Assembly (NCBI GenBank): GCA_018052995.1
Contig: JAGPMK010000023.1
Coordinates: 1 to 34,546 of the forward strand
DNA length: 34,546 nucleotides
Source: Syntrophorhabdales bacterium
Lineage (GTDB): Bacteria; Desulfobacterota; Syntrophorhabdia; Syntrophorhabdales; Syntrophorhabdaceae
Direction: 5' to 3'
Positions 25,151-34,483 of the stretch are shown here, in pieces; position 1 is the first letter of the stretch, and every line of letters begins with the position of its first letter. The translations under genes and the position numbers were made by a program. The notes below the pieces were generated by a model. That model saw nothing but the letters and a program-made list of their open reading frames with translations, searched no databases and was not told the DNA's origin.

Positions 25151-27364
25151 TTATAAAAGTGATTCAAGGGTAAGACAGGGATGCCCCTTTGCTGTTATGT
25201 ATTCAAGGACCTCCTCCTCTGTCTTTGCCACAGTCTCATCAGCTATCATATCGGGAAGATTAGGGATTCCTAATTCCTCTCCCCTCTTCTGAAGTCTATC
25301 CATCAATTCCACTTTTAATCTTTTCGGCATCCAGACAAGCCTCAAAAGACCCCCATCCCCTTTTAGAAACTTTCTCTGGGTTATGTTATATTTGCTATGG
25401 CCTAAAAAACCAGGCGTCTGGGCACCGCCCCCTACAGAGCCCGCAAGGGTTGTGAACTTCATACCGCAGGGGGTCATATCATTGAAATCCCTGTCAACTG
25501 TCATTATACCATTACACATAGGCAGTATGGCAGCAATGCACTCACAGCAACCGCAGGTTGTCATGGGGTCTACCATAAGGCTGTAGAGACTCACCCTTTC
25601 CACCTTCTGTCTCGATGCCCTACTGACATACTCATTGCAGCCCCTAAACTGCCCATATCTCTCATCAATGCACTCGCCTTTTTTAACAGGCTGATTAGGA
25701 CCATCTGGGTTTATCTCATGGGCAGCCCTGCAGTCAAGCCAGTTATATGCCCCACATAAACCTGTCCTCTCTGGGCTCACAATACACACATGGCTCGGCG
25801 CAAAGGACTGACACAGTATACAGGAATAAAAGGTATCCACGCTTTCATCTGTCATGCCCTCTATCCTTGCATCCCTATAGGCATAGGATGCCCGCGCTGC
25901 ATCCAGTATCTGCCTCACCTTTTCCTCATCAGTATATATCTTTATCTGCACCTTATCAAATATGGCGCCAAAGTCCTGATGGTATTTCGCATGTATTATC
26001 CTTCCTATATGCTCAAGCCTGAAACCCTTTTCAACTGCCTGCCTTGAGATACGGATCCATGCAATATCACGCTGGCCTATATGCATTATCCCCTGTGCCT
26101 GATTTATAAGGTGATGGTTCTGCCGCTCGAGAATTGGCTCAAAGTCCTCTTGAAAATTCCTGCCCGCCACCTCTGCCACCATAGCAAAATGGAGTCTTGA
26201 CCCTGGCTTTACATCTGTAACATCCTTTCCTATTATATCAATCCTGCCGTCCTCTACCTCGTCCATCCTCTTGGATGTGGTCCATTCCACTGCTACTGTC
26301 CTGCCTCCACCCATCTCGAGATAGATATCCTCACCCCTTACCCTCTCCCCCTCAAAGGCAGGTCCATATGATACGGGTATGGGTACCCTTGTTACCTGAA
26401 CCTTTAGACCCCTCACCTCCACTGCCTTCTGGACAATCTGGTCATGGGGGATATTGGATACAACATGCTCGTATGTGCATATACCTGTGGGAAGGATCTG
26501 TGGAATAGGGGTATCTGCTATGGTTGGAAATCCCCAGTTTATAGCCCCTGCTGCATTGGCATACCACTCGTCTGTTACATCGCCCAGGGCAAGAACAAAG
26601 GCATACGTCCTGTCCTTATTGTATATAAGGTTTTTTCTGTATTCACCGGGTTTTATGCCACCAAATGCCATGGCAACCCTGCAGGCAAAACCTATAGCGA
26701 AAACCGCTGCAGATATATCAGGGCCAAAAGAAACAAGCCTTGTGGGCCAACCTATCTGAACACCCGCCTCTATGAGTTGTTCGGCAAACCTCTTTCCATT
26801 ATTCTCTCCACACATAAAGACATAGAGATTTTTCTCCTGAAGCTCTAGGGCAATCCTTGAGGCAGTCTCCTTATTCGGGGCCGCCCCTACTATGGCAGCA
26901 AACCCCGGGGCTGTGCCATCAACAAACTCCACACCCCTTTTCCTGAAGATAACATCATTTGCTGCACCAAGCCATATCCTACCAGTTAAGGGTTCTGTGT
27001 CTTCGCTATTGGCGAGATAGCATCCAGGCTCTTCAAGATACCTTATTGCCTCTATTATCTCCTCTGCAAAAAGGGTTGCCATACCAGCATCAAGGGCAGG
27101 GGCAAGATAGGGCAAGGGCGTATTCTCCCTTACCAGGGGCGGGATAAGCCTTGAGCAGACCTCAAGGACCCTGCCGGCATCCTTTATCCTTGATACAGCT
27201 ATACCGGTAATAGCATATATTATAGGCAGATAATAGGCGGTGTTTGGAAAACCTATCTCCTGCTTTGGACCGTATCTATCAAGGGCATCCCTGTATCTTT
27301 TATAGGCCCTGTCAAGTATCTTATGTGCCCCCCTTATAGCTGCAGATGCTATTATCTTGGACAT
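25151..27364 (-). CDS. acsB: CO-methylating acetyl-CoA synthase (CODH/ACS subunit AcsB)
   Basis: A 737-aa enzyme that assembles acetyl-CoA from CO, a methyl group on the corrinoid protein, and CoA, or runs the reverse reaction. The C-terminal A-cluster region contains CILCQSFAPSHVC, CGAYNWLDC and the CGC motif in TTCGCCEC, which bind the [4Fe-4S]-Ni-Ni cluster. Length agrees with bacterial AcsB (about 730). AAGGGAGG precedes the ATG, 12 bp after the CODH gene. It is the last gene of the operon and meets the HD-GYP gene tail to tail with a 65-bp gap lacking a strong hairpin. Confidence 0.96.
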   Translation of the reverse strand: MSKIIASAAIRGAHKILDRAYKRYRDALDRYGPKQEIGFPNTAYYLPIIYAITGIAVSRIKDAGRVLEVCSRLIPPLVRENTPLPYLAPALDAGMATLFAEEIIEAIRYLEEPGCYLANSEDTEPLTGRIWLGAANDVIFRKRGVEFVDGTAPGFAAIVGAAPNKETASRIALELQEKNLYVFMCGENNGKRFAEQLIEAGVQIGWPTRLVSFGPDISAAVFAIGFACRVAMAFGGIKPGEYRKNLIYNKDRTYAFVLALGDVTDEWYANAAGAINWGFPTIADTPIPQILPTGICTYEHVVSNIPHDQIVQKAVEVRGLKVQVTRVPIPVSYGPAFEGERVRGEDIYLEMGGGRTVAVEWTTSKRMDEVEDGRIDIIGKDVTDVKPGSRLHFAMVAEVAGRNFQEDFEPILERQNHHLINQAQGIMHIGQRDIAWIRISRQAVEKGFRLEHIGRIIHAKYHQDFGAIFDKVQIKIYTDEEKVRQILDAARASYAYRDARIEGMTDESVDTFYSCILCQSFAPSHVCIVSPERTGLCGAYNWLDCRAAHEINPDGPNQPVKKGECIDERYGQFRGCNEYVSRASRQKVERVSLYSLMVDPMTTCGCCECIAAILPMCNGIMTVDRDFNDMTPCGMKFTTLAGSVGGGAQTPGFLGHSKYNITQRKFLKGDGGLLRLVWMPKRLKVELMDRLQKRGEELGIPNLPDMIADETVAKTEEEVLEYITAKGHPCLTLESLL

Positions 27365-27376
27365 ATAACCTCCCTT

Positions 27377-29323
27377 TTATCCCAGTGCCCTTCTCATATC
27401 CATATCAAAAAGCACCCTCTCCCTTGCCTTATCAATGCCGAGCGCCTTTCTCTTTTTGTCGATATGTTCAATCATCTTTTGTGCAGCCCGCACAGGGTCA
27501 GGCTCATAAGCCCACATGCCCCTGAAAATCTCCTCAAAGTCCTTGAAAAGATGGCCTGTTACCCTATCACTGCCTGAAGTAGGCCAGGTGGTACCAAAAA
27601 CAGTGAATATACCCGATGCTACAAAATAATGCCCTATGGCAAGGGCCTTCTCACTCATCCATTCAGGTGCTGCACCTGCAGCAGGCAGATCACCTATATC
27701 ATCACCAAGCCCTCCCTCCTTTACCATGGCTGTGGCTGCTACAAGTATCCTTGAGTTATCCACACAGGAACCCATATGGAGAACAGGCGGGATACCCACT
27801 GCCTCGCAAACCTCTGCAAGGCCTGAACCTGCATATGCCTTTCCTGCCTCTGGGGTTAAAAGGCCTGCCTTGCCACATGCCATGGCAGCACATCCTGTGG
27901 TGAGGACAAGGACATCATTCTTTACAAGCTCCTTAATCATGGTGAGATGACCAGAATCATGGGGTGTCCTTACATTGTTGCAACCCACCACACCGGCAAC
28001 ACCCCTTATCCTGCCGTTTATAATATTATCATTCAAAGGCCTATAGCTTGCCCTGAAAAGACCACCTAAGAGATAATTTATTGTCTCATGGCTAAAGCCA
28101 ACGACCGTATCCTGTTTATATTGAGGTATATAAATCCCGTGTCTCCTATTGGGATAGTTCTCTATGGCAAGTCTCAGTATCCTCCTTGCAGTATCAAGGC
28201 CATCTTCAGGATGAAACTCTATATGCTCTGCACCCTCAATCATTGCCCTGTCCGAGGTGGTTATTAGTCTTGTATGAAAACACTCCGATACACTTTTAAG
28301 CCCCTGCATCTCACATTGGACATCCACAGTCATGAGCTCCACTGCCCCGGTGATAATGGCTAATTCCTGCTGGAGAAAATTCCCTGCACATGGGATGCCG
28401 TGCCTCATAAGAATCTCGTTTGCCGAACAACACATGCCAGCAAGATTAATACCCTTTGCACCCACCTTTTCACAGAGACCTTTTATATCAGGCTCTCTGC
28501 TTGCCACAACCAGTAGCTCTGGTAAAAGGGGTTCGTGTCCATGAACAACAATATTCACCTCATCCTCCCTTAGAACACCAAGGTTTATATTGCCCAGAAC
28601 AGGCACCGGCGTCCCAAACATAATATCCTGAAGGTCTGTGGATATCATGGAACCACCCCAACCATCTGCAAGGGCACATCTTGTTGCCTGAAGAAGTAGA
28701 TGTCTGTAATCCTGGTCAACGCCCATGTGTGTCCTGTGCATGACCTCTACAACCTCTCTGTCTATACCCCTGGGGACAACACCATGCCTTCTCCATATCT
28801 CCTGCCTCTTTGTGGGTGCCTTTCTTATGTATGTAAGCTCTCCTTCCTGTTTTCCAAACTCTGCCAGCACCCTTTCGCCAAGCTCAATAGCTATATCCAC
28901 TGAATCCCTGTCCTCAATCTCTATGCTGAAATCAAGGGCAACTGCCAGGAGCTTTATCTCATCCTTTATGGAAAAACTCTGAGTCTTTCCGCGGGCTGTC
29001 TTCAAAAATGTCTCTACTACCTCTCTTGCATGGTCAGAATGGGCAGCCACCCCAGCGGCAATCCTTCTGGCAAAATTCCTTGCCACAATGGTATCTATTG
29101 TTGCACCGCAGACCCCTACCCTTTCCCTCAGACCTTCCTTTTTTGTGCGAGGTAGCCTGCAGGGTCCCATAGCACATATCTTGCAACAGCTCTCCTCAAC
29201 GCCTATGGGACAGGGTCTTATCTCTACGGCACGGGAAAATACAGTGCTAATATTCTCCCTCTCTGCCTTATCTATAAGCTCATTTGTTGCCCTATCCATG
29301 CTCTTTATTATTTCCTCAGACAT
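27377..29323 (-). CDS. acsA: Anaerobic Ni-Fe carbon monoxide dehydrogenase catalytic subunit
   Basis: A 648-aa CooS/AcsA protein that interconverts CO2 and CO and passes CO to acetyl-CoA synthase. The N-terminal cysteines RPCPIGVEESCCKICAMGPC form the D- and B-cluster ligands. Later motifs include VVHGHEPLLPELL (active-site His), GINLAGMCCSANE, TTGCAAMACGKAGL and MGSCVDNSRI around the C-cluster. Length is normal. AAAGGAG lies upstream of the ATG. It is followed by acsB with a 12-bp gap, matching the alpha2beta2 CODH/ACS arrangement, and preceded by acsD. Confidence 0.96.
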   Translation of the reverse strand: MSEEIIKSMDRATNELIDKAERENISTVFSRAVEIRPCPIGVEESCCKICAMGPCRLPRTKKEGLRERVGVCGATIDTIVARNFARRIAAGVAAHSDHAREVVETFLKTARGKTQSFSIKDEIKLLAVALDFSIEIEDRDSVDIAIELGERVLAEFGKQEGELTYIRKAPTKRQEIWRRHGVVPRGIDREVVEVMHRTHMGVDQDYRHLLLQATRCALADGWGGSMISTDLQDIMFGTPVPVLGNINLGVLREDEVNIVVHGHEPLLPELLVVASREPDIKGLCEKVGAKGINLAGMCCSANEILMRHGIPCAGNFLQQELAIITGAVELMTVDVQCEMQGLKSVSECFHTRLITTSDRAMIEGAEHIEFHPEDGLDTARRILRLAIENYPNRRHGIYIPQYKQDTVVGFSHETINYLLGGLFRASYRPLNDNIINGRIRGVAGVVGCNNVRTPHDSGHLTMIKELVKNDVLVLTTGCAAMACGKAGLLTPEAGKAYAGSGLAEVCEAVGIPPVLHMGSCVDNSRILVAATAMVKEGGLGDDIGDLPAAGAAPEWMSEKALAIGHYFVASGIFTVFGTTWPTSGSDRVTGHLFKDFEEIFRGMWAYEPDPVRAAQKMIEHIDKKRKALGIDKARERVLFDMDMRRALG

Positions 29324-29385
29324 GGGGTGACTCCTTTTTTAAAGAGATTCAGGATACCGATTCTTTTTATACCCTTCATGGAATC

Positions 29386-30333
29386 CTATGACCCCATAAG
29401 CTCATTTATCATATCCTTTATCAGCATGACACTCTCAGGGTGCCTCATAATCACTATGTCAGCTCCTGCAAGAAGCAAGGTCATGGCTGTTATGGACTCC
29501 ATGAGTATTGACCTCTTCCTCTCATCGCCTAGCCTCGGATCATCTTCTTTCGTTAGCCTTGTCTCCTTTGTCTTCCATACCTCTTGGGCAACATGGCATA
29601 TTATAGGGGACTGGAGCTTTGTATCCTCCTGTGTCAGTGCTGCCATCCTGTCCCTCTCCATGACAGAATACGTGTATTCAAGGCCATATCCAAGACTACC
29701 TGACGTTGGGTCAATAATAATCCTGTCATCCTTAACCCCGAGATTACCAAGAAGGATATTTAACTGTTTTGCAAGGTTCACGTCGATAGGGGTGGATGCC
29801 ATAACTATCTGGTTATAACCTATCGCAACAGCGCCAATCTGCTTATAATTCTTTTCAGAGACAGGCCCAATGGCAATATTTTTTCCCTCGCAGACCTCTG
29901 CAACCCTTCTTAAAAGCACAGCATCCTTATCATCGTTTGATGTCCCCCAGACTATCAGAGGGCAGTCTATAGAATCCGCCACTTTCTCGACCACTTTGAT
30001 TACATCCTCTACATCCCTGTCTGCACCATTGGGATCCGCACTCCTTAATTGGAGGGCTATTATCTCTGCGTCATATATATCTATACATTTTCTTGCCCAC
30101 ATAACTGGGTCATGGATGACATCCCTAAAGGGCTCTAATGCCCAATCCTGCCAGTCATCAGGCTCCATGTCCCATACCTCATAGGCAATCCTCGGGGGAT
30201 TGGGCATCTCGCCTTCAAAGGTATAGAAGGGATAGCATCCTTCACCACCAATCCTCACTGCCTTTTCACCAGTTCCGATGGTGACCTCATTAATCCTCCC
30301 TGTGTATTTTATCTTTGGAATACTAAAAGCCAT
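29386..30333 (-). CDS. acsD: CODH/ACS corrinoid iron-sulfur protein small subunit (delta)
   Basis: A 315-aa TIM-barrel subunit of the corrinoid iron-sulfur protein that carries the methyl group to acetyl-CoA synthase. Typical blocks are TIGTGEKAVRIGGEGCYPFYTFEGEMPN (described here by its start at residues 20-30), IALQLRSADPNG and IIDPTSGSLGYGLEYTYS. Its ATG directly follows the stop of the 71-aa gene, with GGGAGG inside that gene's last codons. The large corrinoid subunit gene acsC is not in this window and must lie elsewhere or further upstream. Confidence 0.93.
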   Translation of the reverse strand: MAFSIPKIKYTGRINEVTIGTGEKAVRIGGEGCYPFYTFEGEMPNPPRIAYEVWDMEPDDWQDWALEPFRDVIHDPVMWARKCIDIYDAEIIALQLRSADPNGADRDVEDVIKVVEKVADSIDCPLIVWGTSNDDKDAVLLRRVAEVCEGKNIAIGPVSEKNYKQIGAVAIGYNQIVMASTPIDVNLAKQLNILLGNLGVKDDRIIIDPTSGSLGYGLEYTYSVMERDRMAALTQEDTKLQSPIICHVAQEVWKTKETRLTKEDDPRLGDERKRSILMESITAMTLLLAGADIVIMRHPESVMLIKDMINELMGS

Positions 30334-30549
30334 CTATCCTCCCTGTTTTGGTTTTTCACTTCCATACCATTCATTACTATACCAGTAACGAAGCGCTGTC
30401 TTCAAATATTTAATCCTGTCATCCCTTGTGGCAAGCTTGGCTGTCCAGTCATATCGCGTCTCAGGCTTACCCTCATCAAAGGTTTCTGAAAAAACCCTTA
30501 TCTCTTTCCCATCAAGATCTTGTTTTTCCTCATAATTATATTCAGCCAT
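30334..30549 (-). CDS. Unknown 71-aa protein in the Wood-Ljungdahl operon
   Basis: I do not recognise this family. It is a hydrophilic 71-residue protein rich in Glu, Lys, Tyr and Trp (ETRYDWTAKLATRDDRIKYL, then ALRYWYSNEWYG). It has no Cys, signal peptide or membrane segment, so a metal cluster is unlikely. GGGGAT lies upstream of the ATG. Its stop codon abuts the acsD start and its own end supplies the acsD ribosome-binding site, so the two are translationally coupled. This suggests an accessory role for the corrinoid iron-sulfur protein, for example assembly or partner binding; that is inference from position. Confidence 0.75.
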   Translation of the reverse strand: MAEYNYEEKQDLDGKEIRVFSETFDEGKPETRYDWTAKLATRDDRIKYLKTALRYWYSNEWYGSEKPKQGG

Positions 30550-30585
30550 AAGATCCCCGTATTAAATCAAAGTTTAAGTTATAAA

Positions 30586-31482
30586 CTAAAGACAGTTCTT
30601 CAGTTTAATGCCTCTCTTTGCAGCATTCAATGTATTGAGCATGAGCATGGTTATAGTCATAGGCCCCACACCACCAGGGACCGGTGTAATGGCAGACGCC
30701 TTTTCTTTTACAGCATCGAAATCCACATCCCCACAGAGTCTTGCCCTTCCTTCAGGGGTTACACCTATCCTGTTCACCCCTACATCTATAACAACAGCCC
30801 CCTCTCTGACCATATCTGCTGTTATTGCCTTAGGTCTGCCTGTTGCAACTATAAGGATATCTGCCCGCCTTGTATGTGCAGCGAGGTCTCTCGTCCCTGT
30901 ATGGCATATTGTAACTGTTGCATTGGCTCCCTGAGCCTTCTGGCATAGCATCATGGCAAGTGGCTTTCCTACAATATTGCTTCTCCCTACCACCACCACC
31001 TCTGCCCCCTCTGTCTTTATGTTACTTCTTACAAGCAACTGCTGGATACCATAAGGCGTGCAAGGGTAAAACAATGCCTCACCTATCATTAGCCTACCCA
31101 TGTTTACAGGATGAAAACCATCCACATCCTTATCAGGGTCTATGGTATAAATCACCCTTGTCTCATTTATATGCCCTGGCAGAGGCAACTGGACAAGTAT
31201 ACCATGGATGCGCGGGTCTCTGTTGTATTTATCTATCAATGCAAGGAGTTCGGCCTCTGATATATCCTCTGGCAGGTCCTCCTGGACAGAATAAAAACCG
31301 AGTTCCTTTGCTGTCTTCTGCTTGGCGGTTACATAGCTAACAGAGGCAGGGTTTCTGCCCACAATCACTGTTATAAGCCCAGGGGATAATCCACTGGCAG
31401 ACCTCAACACCTCTACCTCTCTTCTAATCTCCTCCCTTATCTGCGATGCCACCTCTGTCCCGCTTATTATCCTTGCTGTCAC
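30586..31482 (-). CDS. folD: Methylenetetrahydrofolate dehydrogenase / methenyltetrahydrofolate cyclohydrolase
   Basis: A 298-aa bifunctional enzyme of the methyl branch of the Wood-Ljungdahl pathway and of one-carbon metabolism. Family motifs are GRNPASVSYVTAKQKTAKEL, the catalytic Lys region, GVLVQLPLPGHI, the NAD(P)-binding GRSNIVGKP and the C-terminal TPVPGGVGPMTITML. It starts with GTG behind an AGGGGG ribosome-binding site. Its place between cooC and acsD ties it to acetyl-CoA metabolism rather than to purine synthesis alone. Confidence 0.95.
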   Translation of the reverse strand: MTARIISGTEVASQIREEIRREVEVLRSASGLSPGLITVIVGRNPASVSYVTAKQKTAKELGFYSVQEDLPEDISEAELLALIDKYNRDPRIHGILVQLPLPGHINETRVIYTIDPDKDVDGFHPVNMGRLMIGEALFYPCTPYGIQQLLVRSNIKTEGAEVVVVGRSNIVGKPLAMMLCQKAQGANATVTICHTGTRDLAAHTRRADILIVATGRPKAITADMVREGAVVIDVGVNRIGVTPEGRARLCGDVDFDAVKEKASAITPVPGGVGPMTITMLMLNTLNAAKRGIKLKNCL

Positions 31483-31504
31483 CTTTTATACCCCCTGAAC
31501 TGAA

Positions 31505-32263
31505 TTAAGACGATTTAATGATGGTCTTTTCAAATACCCTGTATGCATCCCCTAATGCCAACGAAGACCTATCAAGCCTAAATACATCCTCACTATCAAA
31601 ATCGCCCTCAGCAAGGACATCATCATCTCTTATCATATTGTCTATATGGATGCCCTTCTTCTCCCCCTCAGCCACAACCCTTCCCTCGCTGCCATCTTTG
31701 ACCCTGTTGACAATAATATGGACATTTTTAATATTCAGTTTCAGCTCATCTATCAGCCCCCTAATCCTCCCTGCAGTCTGGAGCCCCCTTGGTGTTGGGT
31801 CTGATACAACAAACAGATAATCTACATCCTGGGTTACGAGCCTGCTCATATGCTCCATGCCTGCCTCATTGTCCACCACAATGTATCTATAATTCTTTTT
31901 TAGCATCTCAATGGACTGTTTTGCAAGGCTGTTGGCGGCACAATAGCAACCAGGACCCTCAGGTCTTCCCATTGCAATAAGGTCAAAACCCTTCCCCTCT
32001 GTGATTGCCTGGTGAACCTTATATTCAAACCATACATCCTTTGTCATCCCTGGAGGGACATCCTTTTTCATAAGCTCTCTTATCTCACCTATTGTGGAGT
32101 TAACCTCGATACCAAGCAATTCATTGAGGTTTGAATTAGGGTCCGCATCTACAGCAAGGATAGGCGAGGCCTTCACCTCCTCTATTAGATAGCGGATAAG
32201 CATAGCTGCAAGCGTTGTCTTTCCTACGCCGCCTTTTCCTGCAATGGCAATAACCTTAAACAT
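31505..32263 (-). CDS. cooC: CODH nickel-insertion ATPase, CooC/AcsF family
   Basis: A 252-aa MinD-type P-loop ATPase with the deviant Walker A AGKGGVGKTT (residues 8-17), AVDADPNSNLNELLG and a C-x-C pair C106/C108 in GPGCYCAAN that binds nickel in CooC proteins. It matures the nickel-iron C-cluster of CODH or the A-cluster of acetyl-CoA synthase. A strong AAGGAG precedes the ATG. It lies in the same operon as its likely clients cooS and acsB. Confidence 0.93.
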   Translation of the reverse strand: MFKVIAIAGKGGVGKTTLAAMLIRYLIEEVKASPILAVDADPNSNLNELLGIEVNSTIGEIRELMKKDVPPGMTKDVWFEYKVHQAITEGKGFDLIAMGRPEGPGCYCAANSLAKQSIEMLKKNYRYIVVDNEAGMEHMSRLVTQDVDYLFVVSDPTPRGLQTAGRIRGLIDELKLNIKNVHIIVNRVKDGSEGRVVAEGEKKGIHIDNMIRDDDVLAEGDFDSEDVFRLDRSSLALGDAYRVFEKTIIKSS

Positions 32264-32372
32264 TCATCTCTCCTTAAGGCGTGTCATTTTCATAGTTTGC
32301 GCACTTCCCATATCAACCCTCTACCTCTGGTTCCATAACCCCAGATTCCATTCCTGACTATCTTATTTATCA

Positions 32373-34313
32373 TCATTTTTTTGCCAGCCCCTTGAATGTC
32401 TCTGGAAAAAGCCTTGGATCAGTATGAGGCAGAAACATTGCTGCCACAAACTCCTCCATAAAACTGTTGTTATTGGCAAGTTCTATGTTGGTCATCATCC
32501 CTGCTATCCTCTTTGCCTCAGACACATATCTTTTTGAAAAGGCATAAAGGCATGCACCATCAAGGGATGAGTTTCCGATAAAGATAAATCTCTCAGCAGA
32601 TGGTAATTCAGGAAGAAGCCCTATCACCTGTGCCTTAATAGGGTCTATAAAGTGTCCAAATCCACCGGCAATTATTATCTTTTCCAGGTTATTAAAAGAT
32701 AACCCTGCGCTGTCGAGGAGAACCTTGCAACCTGCAAACATAGCTGCCTTTGCCCTCATTAAATTGTCTATATCGATCTCTGTAATGGTTATATCCCTTC
32801 CTATCTCCGTCTCTTCTTTATAGCATAGGACATACTCATATCCATTATCCGTCTCTCTTATTCTCCTGGCGGAAAGGTCTCTATTGAATCTTCCATTCTG
32901 GGTTATAATGCCTGCTGTAGCCATCTCAGCAAGACAGTCAATCAATCCTGAACCACATATCCCTGATGGTTTTGCATGACCAATAGTTAATATCATGGGT
33001 TCACATGTCTTCTCATTTATCCTTACCTGCTCGATGGCACCATAGGTAGCCCTCATCCCGTTTTTTATACCGCCTCCCTCAAATGCAGGACCGGCGGAGC
33101 AGGAGGCACACATGAGCCAATCCCTGTTGCCAAGGACTATCTCGCCGTTTGTCCCTATATCTATAAAAAGGCTTATCCCATCCCCCTCTGCCATACCTGA
33201 TGCCAGGACACCAGCGACAATATCACCACCCACATAGGAAGATACACAGGGAAAAATATATAAAGGCATATCGCCCCCTGTCCTTATTCCAATATCCCCT
33301 GTAGTCATAAAAGGCGGTGAGAGGAATGCAGGTGTATAAGGCGCAATCATTATGTATCGGGGTTCTACACCAACAAGAAGATGGGTCATGGTCGTATTAC
33401 CAGCAGCAACAATATGGGATATATACCCCTTGTCAATACCTGACCTCTCAATAAGATCCTCTATTAAGCGGTCTATTGTCTTTGTAACGGCCTCCTGTAG
33501 CCTTTTCAGACCCCCTTTTTTTCGTGTATACATAATCCTTGTTATTACATCATCGCCATAGCCTATCTGGGCATTATAATCAGCGGATTCTCCAATAACC
33601 CTCGAGTCACCCCCTTTTTCTCCTGAGAGGTCTATGAGTTTACTGCAGACCGTTGTGGTACCAATATCCAGGGCAACCGCATACTGCCTCTCTGTTGTAT
33701 CTCCTCGCTGAATGTCCATTACAACCTCATGGCCACAACCCATATCAGATATCAGCGCTGTTACCTTCCAGCCTGAATCCCTGAGTAGCCCAGGCAGTCT
33801 TCTTATTATCCCGTGGTTTGCCTTTATATCCCTCTGACCATGTATCTCCTCCTTCAGGCTTCTTAGAAGACGCTCTGTATCAGCCATATTATCCTCTGTA
33901 TCAGGGGGTTTTATCTCCACATATAATTTTAATACCAGAGGGTCAGGGGGGACTGAGCTAAAGGCTGAGATAACATGGGGAACAGACAGAACATTGGGGC
34001 CCTTCTGTCTGTTTAGTAGAGACCTATCCACCCTGGATTCAAGGGGTATCTCAAAGATAGCATCGCCTCTAATAGATGTCTGACAGGCAAGCATGACACC
34101 CTCTCTGTATTCTGATTCGCTGATATCAGGGTGCCTAACAGAATCCACCTTGCCCTCTACAAGCCTAACCCTGCATTTACCACATGTCCCATTGCCACCG
34201 CATGAGGCATTTATATAAACCCCTGCCTTCATGGCAAGCTCAAGAAGGTTTTCCCCATCTTCTGCTGGATATGAAAAATCAAGGGGTAGGAATCTTATTC
34301 TATACTTAGTCAT
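32373..34313 (-). CDS. acsV: Reductive activator of corrinoid iron-sulfur protein (AcsV/RACo-like)
   Basis: A 646-aa cytoplasmic protein. An N-terminal plant-type [2Fe-2S] domain has C38, C44, C47 (SCGGNGTCGKC) and C77. A linker and a C-terminal ASKHA ATPase domain follow, with VALDIGTTTVCSKL, LFIDIGTNGEIVLG, SAGPAFEGGGIKNGMRA and IIAGGFGHFIDP. Such proteins use ATP to reduce inactive Co(II) corrinoid back to Co(I) on the corrinoid iron-sulfur protein. It is the first gene of the operon in this window, behind a sigma70-like promoter. The 109-bp gap to cooC holds no gene. Confidence 0.92.
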   Translation of the reverse strand: MTKYRIRFLPLDFSYPAEDGENLLELAMKAGVYINASCGGNGTCGKCRVRLVEGKVDSVRHPDISESEYREGVMLACQTSIRGDAIFEIPLESRVDRSLLNRQKGPNVLSVPHVISAFSSVPPDPLVLKLYVEIKPPDTEDNMADTERLLRSLKEEIHGQRDIKANHGIIRRLPGLLRDSGWKVTALISDMGCGHEVVMDIQRGDTTERQYAVALDIGTTTVCSKLIDLSGEKGGDSRVIGESADYNAQIGYGDDVITRIMYTRKKGGLKRLQEAVTKTIDRLIEDLIERSGIDKGYISHIVAAGNTTMTHLLVGVEPRYIMIAPYTPAFLSPPFMTTGDIGIRTGGDMPLYIFPCVSSYVGGDIVAGVLASGMAEGDGISLFIDIGTNGEIVLGNRDWLMCASCSAGPAFEGGGIKNGMRATYGAIEQVRINEKTCEPMILTIGHAKPSGICGSGLIDCLAEMATAGIITQNGRFNRDLSARRIRETDNGYEYVLCYKEETEIGRDITITEIDIDNLMRAKAAMFAGCKVLLDSAGLSFNNLEKIIIAGGFGHFIDPIKAQVIGLLPELPSAERFIFIGNSSLDGACLYAFSKRYVSEAKRIAGMMTNIELANNNSFMEEFVAAMFLPHTDPRLFPETFKGLAKK

Positions 34314-34347
34314 AGCCTTTCTGTAGAATATAATTTTGACACAAAAG

Positions 34348-34398
34348 TTAAGCGGGGCGCATCGCGCAACCGTTGGAATGCTTTGCTACAACAACCAT
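34348..34398 (-). CDS. Possible 16-aa leader peptide upstream of acsV
   Basis: A short ATG frame (MVVVAKHSNGCAMRPA, then stop) lies between the acs promoter and acsV, 34 bp before the latter. AAAGGTG sits at a workable distance. Its end covers a GC-rich palindrome (GCGC-GAT-GCGC, minus strand) that stands out in AT-rich surroundings. It could be a leader peptide, or merely a chance frame over a small repeat. Confidence 0.25.
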   Translation of the reverse strand: MVVVAKHSNGCAMRPA

Positions 34399-34454
34399 CT
34401 AATTCACCTTTTTGAAGATTTAGAAAGCATCTATATCCTCTCTTTTAGCCACTA

Positions 34455-34483
34455 ATTATCACAGTTTTAAGATAAAATTGCAA
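34455..34483 (-). promoter_or_regulatory. Sigma70-like promoter of the acs operon
   Basis: Minus strand: TTGCAA (34478-34483), a 17-bp spacer and GATAAT (34455-34460), about 140 bp upstream of acsV. The long leader between promoter and gene holds a possible 16-codon frame. I looked for a cobalamin riboswitch box and did not see one. Confidence 0.5.
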
